A stretch of 64,000 bases of DNA from Lachnospiraceae bacterium AM93-12TA (GCA_027698105.1 JAQERH010000006.1:1-64000), one strand, 5' to 3'. Positions 25,746 through 34,510 are shown, counted from the stretch's first letter. Numbers and translations are program-made. Notes: generated from the sequence alone by a model not told the origin.

Positions 25746-26817
25746 ACAGATGTTTGAAGAATCATCAATTAAACGATTACGTGCAGGAGAGACAGTTACT
25801 GGTCAGGTTATCAGTGTAAGTGACGACGAGATCATTCTCAGCATCGCTGGAAGCAAGTCTGAGGGTATCATTCCGAAGAGCGAGTACTCTAACGACACAT
25901 CTGTTGTCCTGACAGAGAAGGTTCAGGTAGGCGACGAGATGGAGGCAAAGGTTCTCAAAGTAAACGACGGCGAGGGCATGGCTGCATTATCCTACAAGAA
26001 GCTGGCCGCTGACAAGGGCGTTAAGCGCTTAAAAGAGGCTTTCGAGAACAAGGAAGTATTAACAGAGAAGGTTGCACAGGTCGTAGATAAGGGCCTGGTT
26101 GTTGAGGTTGAGGGAACCAGAGTATTCATTCCTGCAAGCATGGTTTCCGACACATATGACAGAGATTTATCCAAGTATGCCGGACAGGAGATCGAGTTCG
26201 TTATCACAGAGTTCAATCCAAGCGGCAGAAGAAGCAGAATCATCGGCGACCGCAGACAGCTTCTCATGGAGAAGAAGGCTGCTATGCAGAAAGAGCTCTT
26301 CGAGAGAATCGAAGTTGGCCAGACTGTAGAGGGCGTTGTTAAGAATGTAACAGATTTCGGTGCATTCATCGACTTAGGCGGTGCAGACGGACTCCTTCAC
26401 ATCTCCGAGATGTCCTGGGGACGTGTTGAGAACCCGAAGAAGGTATTCAAGGTAGGCGAGACTGTTAAAGCCCTGATCAAGGACATCAACGGTGAGAAGA
26501 TTGCCCTGAGCCTTAAGTTCCCGGAGACAAATCCGTGGGCAAATGCAGCTGAGAAGTACGCAGCAGGCAGCGTAGTAGAGGGTAAAGTTGCCCGTATGAC
26601 AGATTTCGGTGCATTCGTAGAGTTAGAGCCAGGTGTTGACGCTCTGCTTCACGTATCCCAGATCTCCAGAGAGCACGTTGAGAAGCCATCTGATGTATTA
26701 AGCGTAGGTCAGGTAATCAGCGCTAAGGTTGTTGACTTCAATGAGGATGACAGAAAGATCAGCCTGAGCATGAAAGCTCTTGAGAGTGCAGACGAGGCTG
26801 CTGCAGAGGAGAACTAA
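25726..26817 (+). CDS. rpsA: 30S ribosomal protein S1 (four S1 domains)
   Basis: The 363-residue protein has four OB-fold S1 repeats at about residues 17-85, 100-165, 190-260 and 275-345. The third and fourth contain the classic VTDFGAFIDLGG-DGLLHISEMSW and MTDFGAFVELEPGVDALLHVSQIS sequences. It matches the shorter S1 of Firmicutes. It starts inside the end of ispH with GAGG just upstream, indicating coupled translation. Codon use is noticeably more restricted than in its neighbours, typical of highly expressed genes. An intrinsic terminator follows. Confidence 0.94.
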   Translation: MSELSFEQMFEESSIKRLRAGETVTGQVISVSDDEIILSIAGSKSEGIIPKSEYSNDTSVVLTEKVQVGDEMEAKVLKVNDGEGMAALSYKKLAADKGVKRLKEAFENKEVLTEKVAQVVDKGLVVEVEGTRVFIPASMVSDTYDRDLSKYAGQEIEFVITEFNPSGRRSRIIGDRRQLLMEKKAAMQKELFERIEVGQTVEGVVKNVTDFGAFIDLGGADGLLHISEMSWGRVENPKKVFKVGETVKALIKDINGEKIALSLKFPETNPWANAAEKYAAGSVVEGKVARMTDFGAFVELEPGVDALLHVSQISREHVEKPSDVLSVGQVISAKVVDFNEDDRKISLSMKALESADEAAAEEN

Positions 26818-26859
26818 GAATCATTACAGCAGATGCTGCTGATACAGAGAATACAAAAG

Positions 26860-26890
26860 AGGTGCAGAAATTATTTCTGTGCCTTTTTTG
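26860..26890 (+). terminator. Intrinsic terminator of rpsA
   Basis: An 11 bp stem, AGGTGCAGAAA (26860-26870) with TTTCTGTGCCT (26874-26884) including two G-U pairs, closes a TTA loop and runs into TTTTTG. Confidence 0.88.
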
Positions 26891-26923
26891 CATTAAAAAA
26901 ACAGGATCAGACATTCAAAAAGT

Positions 26924-26967
26924 TGTAAGCAAAAAGAGAAGGGATCTTAAGAAATATCTGATATAAT
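26924..26967 (+). promoter_or_regulatory. Promoter with the same TGTAAGCAAAAAG box as at 16406
   Basis: TGTAAGCAAAAAG (26924-26936), exactly 20 bp, then TCTGATATAAT (26957-26967) with an extended -10 hexamer TATAAT at 26962-26967. The layout is identical to 16406-16449. It drives the lipoprotein gene starting at 27001. Confidence 0.55.
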
Positions 26968-27000
26968 CAACATTACAATAGAATGAGGGAGGAGAAAATT

Positions 27001-27783
27001 ATGAGGAAAAAATTTTGGGTGTTATGCTGTACGGCAGCTTTAGCCGTATCAGCGGCAGGATGTTCCCCGGCAGAGAAAGCTCCGGTACAGGAGACGCAGA
27101 CAGAGCAGCAGACTCAGGAGATGGAGACAGAACAGGAAACAGAAGCGGCAGAAGAAATGGCAGCTGCGCCTGAGACGGTAAGATTTCACGGAACTGTTAC
27201 ACAGCCGGAGGAAGGCGGAGACGGAAGCCAGCTTTTTATGAATGCCGTGATTGACGGAGTGGAGGGAGAGCAGGAAGTCATTCTCAATATTTCTGAGGAA
27301 ACCCTTATTTTAGATGCAGTAGAAGGACTTCCCCTGCAGATAGAGAATATTAAGAACGGAGATATGGTTTATTCTTACATGAGCCCGGCTATGACAGCCA
27401 GCCTTCCGCCTCAGTCTTTCGCTTATGTGATACTGGCCAACATTCCGGCAGATTTTCGTGTGCCAGCTCTGGAGAAGGTAAAGTCTCTGACTGTGAACGA
27501 CGATGGAAGCGCAGTGGTGGAGGCAGTTTCGGGAACGGTTTACCAGATTCCGGCAGACTGCACGCTGCTCCCATATCTTACCAGAAACATGGTAGCAGTA
27601 CAGGATCTGACAGAGGGCAGAAACTTCCTGGTATGGTCTGAGCTGGGAGAGGATGGAAAAGAAGAAACTGCAAATAAAATTGTAATGTTCCAGAAGGGAC
27701 AGCTGGCCTTTGACGCGCTGGAGGAAGAGGAAGCAGACAGCGATGAGGCAGAGAAAGAAGATCAATCAAAAAAACTTAACTAG
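27001..27783 (+). CDS. Lipoprotein of unknown function
   Basis: The 260-residue protein has a lipoprotein signal peptide with lipobox SAAGC (Cys at about residue 21), followed by a long Glu/Gln/Thr-rich linker (about 22-60). A compact beta-rich domain (about 60-235) and an acidic C-terminal tail follow. It should be tethered to the outer face of the membrane. No catalytic or binding motif was recognised. AGGGAGGAG (26986-26994) supports the start at 27001 rather than the in-frame ATG at 26983. Its promoter shares a box with the cell-wall-binding protein gene at 16577. Confidence 0.82.
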   Translation: MRKKFWVLCCTAALAVSAAGCSPAEKAPVQETQTEQQTQEMETEQETEAAEEMAAAPETVRFHGTVTQPEEGGDGSQLFMNAVIDGVEGEQEVILNISEETLILDAVEGLPLQIENIKNGDMVYSYMSPAMTASLPPQSFAYVILANIPADFRVPALEKVKSLTVNDDGSAVVEAVSGTVYQIPADCTLLPYLTRNMVAVQDLTEGRNFLVWSELGEDGKEETANKIVMFQKGQLAFDALEEEEADSDEAEKEDQSKKLN

Positions 27784-27792
27784 CCATGAATC

Positions 27793-27848
27793 AGAGAAGA
27801 GACGTTTTCCACTTGTATCAGAGGGGAGAACGTCTTTTCTCTGTTTTT
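27793..27848 (+). terminator. Intrinsic terminator of the lipoprotein gene
   Basis: A 14 bp stem with one G-U pair, AGAGAAGAGACGTT (27793-27806) with AACGTCTTTTCTCT (27829-27842), is followed by GTTTTT. It separates the lipoprotein gene from sspF. Confidence 0.9.
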
Positions 27849-27860
27849 GAAAATTCGTCC

Positions 27861-27890
27861 TGAATAGCCTCTGAAAAAAGGGGAATACTC
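27861..27890 (+). promoter_or_regulatory. Candidate sigma-G (forespore) promoter of sspF
   Basis: TGAATA (27861-27866) and AATACTC (27884-27890) are separated by 17 bp, close to the sigma-G pattern TGAATA-N17-CATACTA (five of seven matches in the -10). The position, 27 bp before the sspF start, and the product downstream agree with forespore control. No vegetative promoter was evident here. Confidence 0.55.
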
Positions 27891-27917
27891 CTGCTAAACA
27901 GAGAAAGGAGATAAGAG

Positions 27918-28142
27918 ATGGCTCAGAGTAAGAAAAAAGAAAAGCAGGAGAAAATTGACCCGGCTCATTTAAAACCAGAGGATAAGCTGAAATTTGAGAT
28001 TGCAGAGGAACTGGGACTGGGCGACAAGGTGATAAACGGGGGATGGAAGAGCCTGACCTCCAAGGAAAGCGGAAGAATCGGGGGTCTGATTACGAAGCGC
28101 AGAAGGGAAATGAAAAAGGAGGTATTGAAAGAAAACGGCTGA
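27918..28142 (+). CDS. sspF: Small acid-soluble spore protein, alpha/beta family, SspF type
   Basis: The 74-residue protein contains the conserved alpha/beta SASP segments: FEIAEELGLGDKV around the usual germination-protease cleavage region (E-I-A), and SKESGRIGGLITKRRR. The lysine-rich ends fit the SspF/minor SASP class of Clostridia. These proteins bind and protect DNA in the dormant spore, so the organism is probably a spore former. AGAAAGGAG precedes the start. The gene lies 80 bp upstream of cbiD with no terminator between, so its transcript may run into the cobalamin operon. Confidence 0.9.
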   Translation: MAQSKKKEKQEKIDPAHLKPEDKLKFEIAEELGLGDKVINGGWKSLTSKESGRIGGLITKRRREMKKEVLKENG

Positions 28143-28222
28143 TCGCATATAATAATAGGGCATTAAACGGGCGGCTGAAAAATGGCCAGACAGAAAATCA
28201 GCTGCCGGACAGCGGGGCATAC

Positions 28223-29488
28223 ATGGAACAGAAAAGAGAGCTGAGAAGCGGATTTACTACAGGGACCTGCGCCGCGGCTGCTGCTATGGCGGCCGCACAG
28301 GCTCTGGCAGGCGGAGAAAAAAAAGAATATGTTTCATTGGTGACGCCGGGAGGCAGGGAAGCTGTCTTTGAAGTGCTGTGGCAGCCGGAGCAAGAGGACG
28401 GAAACAGTAAGGATGCCAGAATGCAGGACATGGCAGGACAGAGTCTGAAGAGAATCTGCAAAGTCAAAAAGGATTCAGGCGACGATCCGGATGTGACAAA
28501 CGGAGCGCTGATAGGAGCGGCTGTTTCCTTTGGAGAGGAGCTTTTGAGAGCAGAAGAGTCGGGAAAAGCGCTTCCAGGAATTTACTGCGACCATTCCCAG
28601 AGCCCTGCTGTCTATCTGACCGGCGGGGCAGGAGTCGGACGGGTGACGAAAAAAGGCCTGAAATGCCCGGTGGGGTATCCGGCCATCAACCCGGTTCCCA
28701 GGCAGATGATCGCCGAAGCTGTCAGAAAAGTATTCAGGCATTGCGGCTGTGAACGCCCTGTTTACATAGAAATTTTTATTCTCGGCGGAAGAGAGCTGGC
28801 TTTAAAAACCTTTAATCCAAGGCTTGGAATTGAAGGGGGAATTTCTGTCCTTGGAACGACAGGAATTGTAAATCCTATGAGCGAACAGGCTCTTATAGAG
28901 ACGATCCGGCTCGATATCCGGGTGCAGGCGGCGGAGCACAGAACTCTTTTAGCAGTAGCCCCGGGAAATTACGGAGAAGCATTTCTCAGGGAAAAAATGG
29001 GACTTTCCATGGATTCCTTTGTCAAGTGCAGTAATTTTGTGGGAGAAACATTTGCCATGCTCAAAGAAGAAGGAATCAGGCAGGTTCTGTTTGCCGGGCA
29101 TCTGGGAAAGCTTATTAAGGTGGCAGGCGGTGTGATGAATACCCACTCGAAATACGGAGACAGAAGAATGGAGATTCTGGCAGACTGTCTGGCAGAAACC
29201 TGGGATTTAGTGGAAACGTCATATGAAACGCGTGATCTGGACAGATGCAGAGCAGAAATCATGAAACAAATTCTGGCCATGAATACCACAGACGAAGCGG
29301 CAGAATTTTTAGATAGTCTAAACCTGCTGACACCGGTGATGAAGACAGCAACAGACCGGATTAAGTCTGTTTTAGAAAAGGCATTTGAGATAGAGACAGA
29401 GGTAATTGTATTTTCCGGCTCTGCGGGTATTCTGGGTATGACGCCTGGCGCGGCAGCTTTTGCAGAGCAGCTTAAAAGTCAGATTTAG
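28223..29488 (+). CDS. cbiD: Cobalt-precorrin-5B C1-methyltransferase CbiD
   Basis: From the ATG at 28223 the protein has 421 residues and begins LRSGFTTGTCAAAAA within its first 20 residues, the CbiD hallmark. Later it shows the conserved GDDPDVTNG and the GGxGVGRVTKKGL region. CbiD methylates C1 of the corrin ring in the anaerobic pathway. The frame stays open upstream to 28043, overlapping sspF, but that extension has no family resemblance; the ribosome site before 28223 (GCGGGG) is weak, so the start is not certain. It opens a run of closely spaced cobalamin genes. Confidence 0.93.
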   Translation: MEQKRELRSGFTTGTCAAAAAMAAAQALAGGEKKEYVSLVTPGGREAVFEVLWQPEQEDGNSKDARMQDMAGQSLKRICKVKKDSGDDPDVTNGALIGAAVSFGEELLRAEESGKALPGIYCDHSQSPAVYLTGGAGVGRVTKKGLKCPVGYPAINPVPRQMIAEAVRKVFRHCGCERPVYIEIFILGGRELALKTFNPRLGIEGGISVLGTTGIVNPMSEQALIETIRLDIRVQAAEHRTLLAVAPGNYGEAFLREKMGLSMDSFVKCSNFVGETFAMLKEEGIRQVLFAGHLGKLIKVAGGVMNTHSKYGDRRMEILADCLAETWDLVETSYETRDLDRCRAEIMKQILAMNTTDEAAEFLDSLNLLTPVMKTATDRIKSVLEKAFEIETEVIVFSGSAGILGMTPGAAAFAEQLKSQI

Positions 29489-29551
29489 ATTGACAAGACC
29501 ATAAAGAATGTAAAATAGAAATAGAAGATACGAAAGGATTAGTAAGGCAGC

Positions 29552-30268
29552 ATGAAGAAAACAGAAGGAACAAAGCAGGGAATTCTCTACGGAGTAGGAG
29601 TAGGGCCGGGGGATCCGGAGCTTTTAACACTGAAAGCAGTAAGAATTCTGAAAGAGTGTGATGTCATTGCCATCCCTCAGGAAAATAAAGAGAATTGTAC
29701 CGCCTATCAGATTGCAAGACAGGCAGTGCCGGAGCTGGATGAAAAACCATGCCTGCCTCTTCCTATGCCTATGACGAAAGAGAGGGAACAGCTGGCAGCA
29801 AGCCATGAGGCAGCTGCTGCCAGGACGGCAGAGCAGCTGGCGGCAGGGCGGACGGTGGCGCTGATTACGCTGGGCGATGCGACGGTATATTCCACTTACT
29901 TGTACATTCATGAACGGATAAAGCGCATGGGCTTTGAAACGAGAATTATCAATGGAATCCCCTCCTTCTGTGCCGCGGCTGCAAGGCTTGACATGCCCCT
30001 GGTAAACGGATCCCAGAAGCTGCATATTCTGCCTGCCTCTTATCAGATTGAGGAAGCCCTGGATCTTCCAGGGGTAAAAGTTCTTATGAAGTCAGGACGG
30101 CAGATGCCCAAAGTGAAGGCTCTTTTACGGGGCAGGGGAATGGAAGCCAGGATGGTAGAGAACTGCGGCATGGAAGGGGAGAAAACCTATCAGTCCCTGG
30201 AAGAGATTCCGGATCAGGCAGGATATTTTTCTCTTGTGATAGCAGAATCTTCTGAAAAGGAACAATAG
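29552..30268 (+). CDS. cbiL: Cobalt-factor II / precorrin-2 C20-methyltransferase CbiL
   Basis: The 238-residue protein has the tetrapyrrole methylase fold: GVGVGPGDPELLTLKAVRIL (SAM-binding, about residues 13-32), the TLGDATVYSTY motif (about 108-118) and GIPSFCAAAARL (about 132-143). The match to the CbiL/CobI branch is clear. It adds the C20 methyl group, using S-adenosylmethionine. It lies 63 bp after cbiD and 52 bp before cbiF within the operon. Confidence 0.93.
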   Translation: MKKTEGTKQGILYGVGVGPGDPELLTLKAVRILKECDVIAIPQENKENCTAYQIARQAVPELDEKPCLPLPMPMTKEREQLAASHEAAAARTAEQLAAGRTVALITLGDATVYSTYLYIHERIKRMGFETRIINGIPSFCAAAARLDMPLVNGSQKLHILPASYQIEEALDLPGVKVLMKSGRQMPKVKALLRGRGMEARMVENCGMEGEKTYQSLEEIPDQAGYFSLVIAESSEKEQ

Positions 30269-30320
30269 AGGGACATGTCAGGGAACAGAAGGCAGAAGAA
30301 AAAGAAGGAGGAGCGCTGAA

Positions 30321-31100
30321 ATGGTGCATTTTGTAGGAGCTGGATCGGGAGCTGTGGATTTAATTACTGTAAGGGGAGCCAGATTATTAAAAGAGGCAGA
30401 TGTGATTATTTATGCCGGTTCCCTGGTTAATCCAGAGCTTCTCCAGGACAGAAAAGAGAACTGTCTCGTTTACGACAGCGCGAAAATGACACTGGAGGAA
30501 GTGCTTGCCGTTATTATGCAGGCAGAGGAACAGGGACAGATGACCGTGCGTCTGCACACAGGAGATCCCTGCCTGTACGGGGCGATCAGAGAGCAGATGG
30601 ACGCATTGGATGAGCGAAATATTTCTTATGAGGTGTGTCCGGGAGTCAGCTCCTTCTGCGGCGCTGCAGCTGCCTTAAATTTAGAATATACACTGCCTGG
30701 GATTTCCCAGAGCGTGGTGATCACCAGGATGGAGGGGAGAACACCTGTGCCGGAGAAGGAGAAAATCGCCTCCTTTGCCACTCACGGCGCATCTATGGTG
30801 ATTTTTCTCAGCACAGGACTTTTAAAGGAGCTTTCCAGAGAACTGATCCGGGGAGGATACAAGGAGACTACGCCAGCGGCCATTGTCTATAAGGCTACCT
30901 GGCCGGATGAGAAGGCAGTGATCTGCCAGGTAGGGACTTTGTATGAGACGGCTAAGCGCGAAAACATTACAAAAACAGCGTTGATTCTGGTAGGCGAGGC
31001 AGTGGCCCAGCGGGGATATCAGCGTTCCAGATTGTACGATCCGGGCTTTACCACAGAATTCCGGCAAGGAACTGACACAGTGCCTGAGGCAGCAGAATAG
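30321..31100 (+). CDS. cbiF: Cobalt-precorrin-4 C11-methyltransferase CbiF
   Basis: The 259-residue protein starts MVHFVGAGSGAVDLITVRGA and contains YAGSLVNPE and the HTGDPCLYGAIREQ motif (about residues 75-88), all characteristic of CbiF/CobM. It transfers a methyl group from SAM to C11 of cobalt-precorrin-4. The ring-contraction partner CbiG follows directly. AAGGAGGAG lies just before the ATG. Confidence 0.95.
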   Translation: MVHFVGAGSGAVDLITVRGARLLKEADVIIYAGSLVNPELLQDRKENCLVYDSAKMTLEEVLAVIMQAEEQGQMTVRLHTGDPCLYGAIREQMDALDERNISYEVCPGVSSFCGAAAALNLEYTLPGISQSVVITRMEGRTPVPEKEKIASFATHGASMVIFLSTGLLKELSRELIRGGYKETTPAAIVYKATWPDEKAVICQVGTLYETAKRENITKTALILVGEAVAQRGYQRSRLYDPGFTTEFRQGTDTVPEAAE

Positions 31101-31141
31101 GAAACAGACGCATAAAGGATGAACAGAGTGGAGAAAAACAG

Positions 31142-32233
31142 ATGAGACTGGCAGGGATTGCTTTTACAGACAGGGGTTCCAGGCTTCTGGCCCGGCTTTT
31201 CAGCAGGTTCCAGGCAGACGGAGATGAGACGGAGGGAACGGTGTCTTCCTCCTGTGCCGGAGCGGCAGGAGAACTTTCCGTGTTAAAAGAGCCGCTGAAG
31301 GAATGGACGAAACGGCAGTTTCAACAGGCAGATGGAATCCTGTTTATCGGAGCAGCAGGAATTGCTGTCAGGGCCTGTGCGCCTTTTGTACAGGATAAGA
31401 CAAAGGATCCGGCTGTCGTTGTCATAGATGAGACGGGACGGTATGCTGTTTCCCTTCTGTCAGGCCATCTGGGGGGAGCCAACGAGCTGGCCGTCAGGGC
31501 GGCAGCAGTGATTGGGGCGGAGCCGGTGATCACTACGGCTACAGACAGGAATGGTCTGTTTGCCCCTGATGTATTTGCGAAAAAAAATGGACTTGTAATA
31601 GAAAATATGGTTCTTGCAAAAGAAGCGGCGGCAGCCCTTCTGCGAGGAGAAAAACTGGGATTTTTTTCGGATTTTCCAACTGAAGGACAGATCCCTGACC
31701 AGCTGGTTCCAGGAACAGTCTGCCGGATCAATCTGTGGGTGACCTGTGCCGGAACCAGGCGGGAGACTCCGGCAGCGGCAGAAACAGGAGACATTGAGAC
31801 AGAGAAAACAAAACCGCTGTACTTAAAACTGCTTGCAAAGGATGCGGTTCTGGGAATCGGGTGCAGGAGAGGGACAGAACGAAAGGTCATAGAGGCGGCG
31901 GCAGCGTCTGTACTGGCTTCTCAGGGACTGAATCTGAGGGATGTAAAGAAGATTGCTACCATTGATTTAAAACGTGATGAGGCAGGTCTTTTAGAATTCG
32001 CCGCCTCCTGTCAGACAGAGATCTGCTTCTATTCATCAGAGGAGCTTTTAACGGTTCCTGGAATTTTTTCCGAATCAGCCTTTGTAGAGAAGACCACAGG
32101 GGTGGGAAACGTCTGCGAGCGGGCAGCTGTTCTGGCAGCGGGAAAGGACGCTGTTCTGGCTGTGAAAAAGCAGGCGGGCTGCGGCGTAACAGCCGCTCTG
32201 GCTGTCTGCAGAAGGACGGTTAGATGGAGGTAA
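31142..32233 (+). CDS. cbiG: Cobalt-precorrin-5A hydrolase CbiG
   Basis: The 363-residue protein shows the three CbiG parts: an N-terminal domain with ADGILFIGAAGIAVRACAP, a central segment with DETGRYAVSLLSGHLGGANEL and TTATDRNG, and a C-terminal domain beginning about residue 235 with LGIGCRRGTE. CbiG opens the delta-lactone of cobalt-precorrin-5A and releases acetaldehyde. Its stop codon overlaps the ribosome-binding region of cbiH. An insert rich in Glu, Thr and Ala (about residues 210-225) separates the last two parts. Confidence 0.93.
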   Translation: MRLAGIAFTDRGSRLLARLFSRFQADGDETEGTVSSSCAGAAGELSVLKEPLKEWTKRQFQQADGILFIGAAGIAVRACAPFVQDKTKDPAVVVIDETGRYAVSLLSGHLGGANELAVRAAAVIGAEPVITTATDRNGLFAPDVFAKKNGLVIENMVLAKEAAAALLRGEKLGFFSDFPTEGQIPDQLVPGTVCRINLWVTCAGTRRETPAAAETGDIETEKTKPLYLKLLAKDAVLGIGCRRGTERKVIEAAAASVLASQGLNLRDVKKIATIDLKRDEAGLLEFAASCQTEICFYSSEELLTVPGIFSESAFVEKTTGVGNVCERAAVLAAGKDAVLAVKKQAGCGVTAALAVCRRTVRWR

Positions 32234-32238
32234 GGGAA

Positions 32239-32973
32239 ATGGAAAAGAAAATTTATGTGATAGGCATGGGGCCTGGTTCCTTGCAGGATATGACAATCCG
32301 GGCGAAAGAGGCATTAGAGGCCTGCCAGGTAATTGCAGGCTACACGGTCTATGTAGATTTGATCAGAGGCTTGTTTCCAGACAAGGAATTTTTGACAACG
32401 CCTATGAAGCAGGAGACAAAGCGATGCCGGATGGCACTTGAAACGGCAGCCCAGGGAAAGGCAACTGCCATGGTCTGCAGCGGAGACGCGGGAGTCTACG
32501 GCATGGCTGGTTTAATTTTAGAGCTTCTGCCGGAGTTTCCACAGGTGTCTGTGGAGGTAGTTCCGGGGGTGACGGCAGCTTTAAGCGGCGGCGCCCTGCT
32601 GGGAGCTCCGCTGACCCATGATTTTGCTGTAATCAGTCTGAGCGATCTGCTGACTTCCATGGAGACTATTGAAAAAAGACTGCGTTTTGCAGCGCAAGGG
32701 GACTTTTCCATCTGCATTTATAATCCGTCCAGCAAAAAAAGAGCCGGTTATCTGAAGTGGGCCTGCGGGATTTTAATGGAATATCAGAGCCCTGAGACAG
32801 TCTGCGGCATGGTAAGGCAGATAGGAAGAGAGGGCCAGGCAGTGGAGATCATGACTTTAAAAGAGCTTCAGGACGCAGATGCAGACATGTTTACAACGGT
32901 ATTTGTGGGAAGTTCGGCTACCAGACAGGTAATGGGCTATATGGTAACGCCCAGAGGCTACCGGGATGTGTAG
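32239..32973 (+). CDS. cbiH: Cobalt-precorrin-3B C17-methyltransferase CbiH
   Basis: The 244-residue tetrapyrrole methylase begins KIYVIGMGPGSLQDMTIRA and has GYTVYVDLI and the VCSGDAGVYGMAGL motif typical of CbiH/CobJ. It methylates C17 and promotes ring contraction in the anaerobic route. GGAGG (32226-32230) places the start at 32239; an ATG at 32224 lies before that site. The last eight bases overlap the next gene. No extra ferredoxin-like domain is attached, unlike some CbiH proteins. Confidence 0.93.
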   Translation: MEKKIYVIGMGPGSLQDMTIRAKEALEACQVIAGYTVYVDLIRGLFPDKEFLTTPMKQETKRCRMALETAAQGKATAMVCSGDAGVYGMAGLILELLPEFPQVSVEVVPGVTAALSGGALLGAPLTHDFAVISLSDLLTSMETIEKRLRFAAQGDFSICIYNPSSKKRAGYLKWACGILMEYQSPETVCGMVRQIGREGQAVEIMTLKELQDADADMFTTVFVGSSATRQVMGYMVTPRGYRDV

Positions 32974-34510
32974 GATTCTAATTTTCGGTGGCACTACAGA
33001 AGGACGCCAGCTGGCTCAGTTCTGTGCGGAACACAGAATTGCGGCCTGGGTAAGTGTAGCCTCCCAGTACGGCAGTGACGTGCTTCCGGATTCAGAATAT
33101 CTCCATATCTTGGTGAACCGGATGGACTGGCAGGAGATGGCCGCATTTATGGGGGATAAAAAGATTCAGCTGGTGATTGACGCCACCCACCCATATGCGA
33201 AAGAAGTGACAGAGAACATTAAGAAGGCCTGTACACAGGAAGAGGTACCGCTTCTCAGGTGTCTGCGGGATGGGGACGCGCAGGAAGATACCGCGCAGGA
33301 TGGCGTTTTTTATGTGCCTTCAGCAGAAGCGGCAGTGCAGTTCCTGGAAGACACAGAGGGCAATGTTTTCGTGACTACAGGGAGTAAGGAGCTTTCCTTT
33401 TTTACAGCTCTTACCGATTATGAAAACAGAGTGTATGCCAGGGTTCTTCCATCAGCAAAGGTGATAGAACAGTGCCGGAGGTTGGGAATTTCCGGGCAGC
33501 ATCTGATCTGTATGCAGGGGCCGTTTTCAGAGGAACTGAATACAGCTATGATGCGCCAGACAGGGGCTGGCTGGATGGTGACAAAAGAGACGGGAAAAAA
33601 TGGCGGCTACAGTGAAAAGCTTAAGGCAGCCAGGGCAGCCGGGGCTTCAGTCATTGTAATACAGCGGGATAAAGAAAAGGACGGCCTTTTGATAGAGGCA
33701 GTGAAAGAAAGGATCCTTGCCTTTTCCAGTAATCGGAAAGAAGGGTTTCCTGAACAAAATCCTGTGTCAGAGGCGAAACCGCTTCAGGTGGTGTTAGCCG
33801 GAATCGGCCCCGGTTCAGCCGGACAGATGACACTTGACGTTCTGGAGAAGATTTGCTGCAGCCATGTGATGTTAGGCGCGCCACGGATGGTGGAGAGCGC
33901 TTTAAAAGCCATGGACAGGCTGGAGCTGTTTTTTGCGTCTGGAAATCAAAAGGAGAATCACGGATCCAGTGCCCGCCCCCGGACGGAGGCAGCCTATCTT
34001 CCGGACGAGGTGATCCGGTTTCTGGAAGGATACCAGGAAGGCGGGCTGGTGACAGTTCTGTTTTCCGGTGACACAGGCTTTTACAGCGGTACGAAAAAGC
34101 TGGTCAGGGAGCTGAGACAGAGAAAAATTCCATTTCAGATTCTTCCCGGCATATCCTCTGCAGCCTATCTGGCAGCGCAGCTTGAAATTTCCTGGGAGAA
34201 TGCAGAATTTCTCACAGCCCATGGCCGGGAACTGGATCTGGGAAAGCTGGTAAGGCAGCTTCAGACAGAACAGACCCCCCGGTGGGTGTTTATCCTGCTG
34301 GCGGGAAAGGAAGGCGCGGGAGAGCTGTGCTGTAAGCTGACAGAGCTTGGGTGCGGAGAACTTCAGGCAGCAGTGGGAGAACGCCTTTCCTATGCAGATG
34401 AGAAGATACACCGGGGAACTGTGAAAGAAATGGCAGAAATTGTGACGGAGAGCCTGGCGATTCTGGCCGTGCAGACAGGAGCGCAGGAACTTTTGTCAGA
34501 GAGACTTTAG
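32966..34510 (+). CDS. cbiJ-cbiE: Fusion of precorrin-6A reductase (CbiJ) and precorrin-7 C5-methyltransferase (CbiE)
   Basis: The 514-residue protein has two domains. Residues about 1-250 are CbiJ/CobK: ILIFGGTTEGRQLA at the start, VIDATHPYA (about 73-81) and FVTTGSKELSFF. Residues about 270-514 are CbiE: VVLAGIGPGSAGQMT, LFSGDTGFYSG and a downstream AHGRE. It reduces the macrocycle and then methylates C5, with CbiT (next gene) completing C15 methylation and decarboxylation. The linker around residues 255-270 is short. Both domains look complete. Confidence 0.92.
   Translation: MCRILIFGGTTEGRQLAQFCAEHRIAAWVSVASQYGSDVLPDSEYLHILVNRMDWQEMAAFMGDKKIQLVIDATHPYAKEVTENIKKACTQEEVPLLRCLRDGDAQEDTAQDGVFYVPSAEAAVQFLEDTEGNVFVTTGSKELSFFTALTDYENRVYARVLPSAKVIEQCRRLGISGQHLICMQGPFSEELNTAMMRQTGAGWMVTKETGKNGGYSEKLKAARAAGASVIVIQRDKEKDGLLIEAVKERILAFSSNRKEGFPEQNPVSEAKPLQVVLAGIGPGSAGQMTLDVLEKICCSHVMLGAPRMVESALKAMDRLELFFASGNQKENHGSSARPRTEAAYLPDEVIRFLEGYQEGGLVTVLFSGDTGFYSGTKKLVRELRQRKIPFQILPGISSAAYLAAQLEISWENAEFLTAHGRELDLGKLVRQLQTEQTPRWVFILLAGKEGAGELCCKLTELGCGELQAAVGERLSYADEKIHRGTVKEMAEIVTESLAILAVQTGAQELLSERL

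Noticed and set aside
28143..28222. Possible cobalamin riboswitch before cbiD
   Set aside because: The gap is only 80 bases, and a CCAG-like fragment there lacks the B12-box core and the conserved paired elements.
29624..30025. Minus-strand open frame opposite cbiL
   Set aside because: It is contained within cbiL, has Cys/His-rich random composition and lacks start signals.
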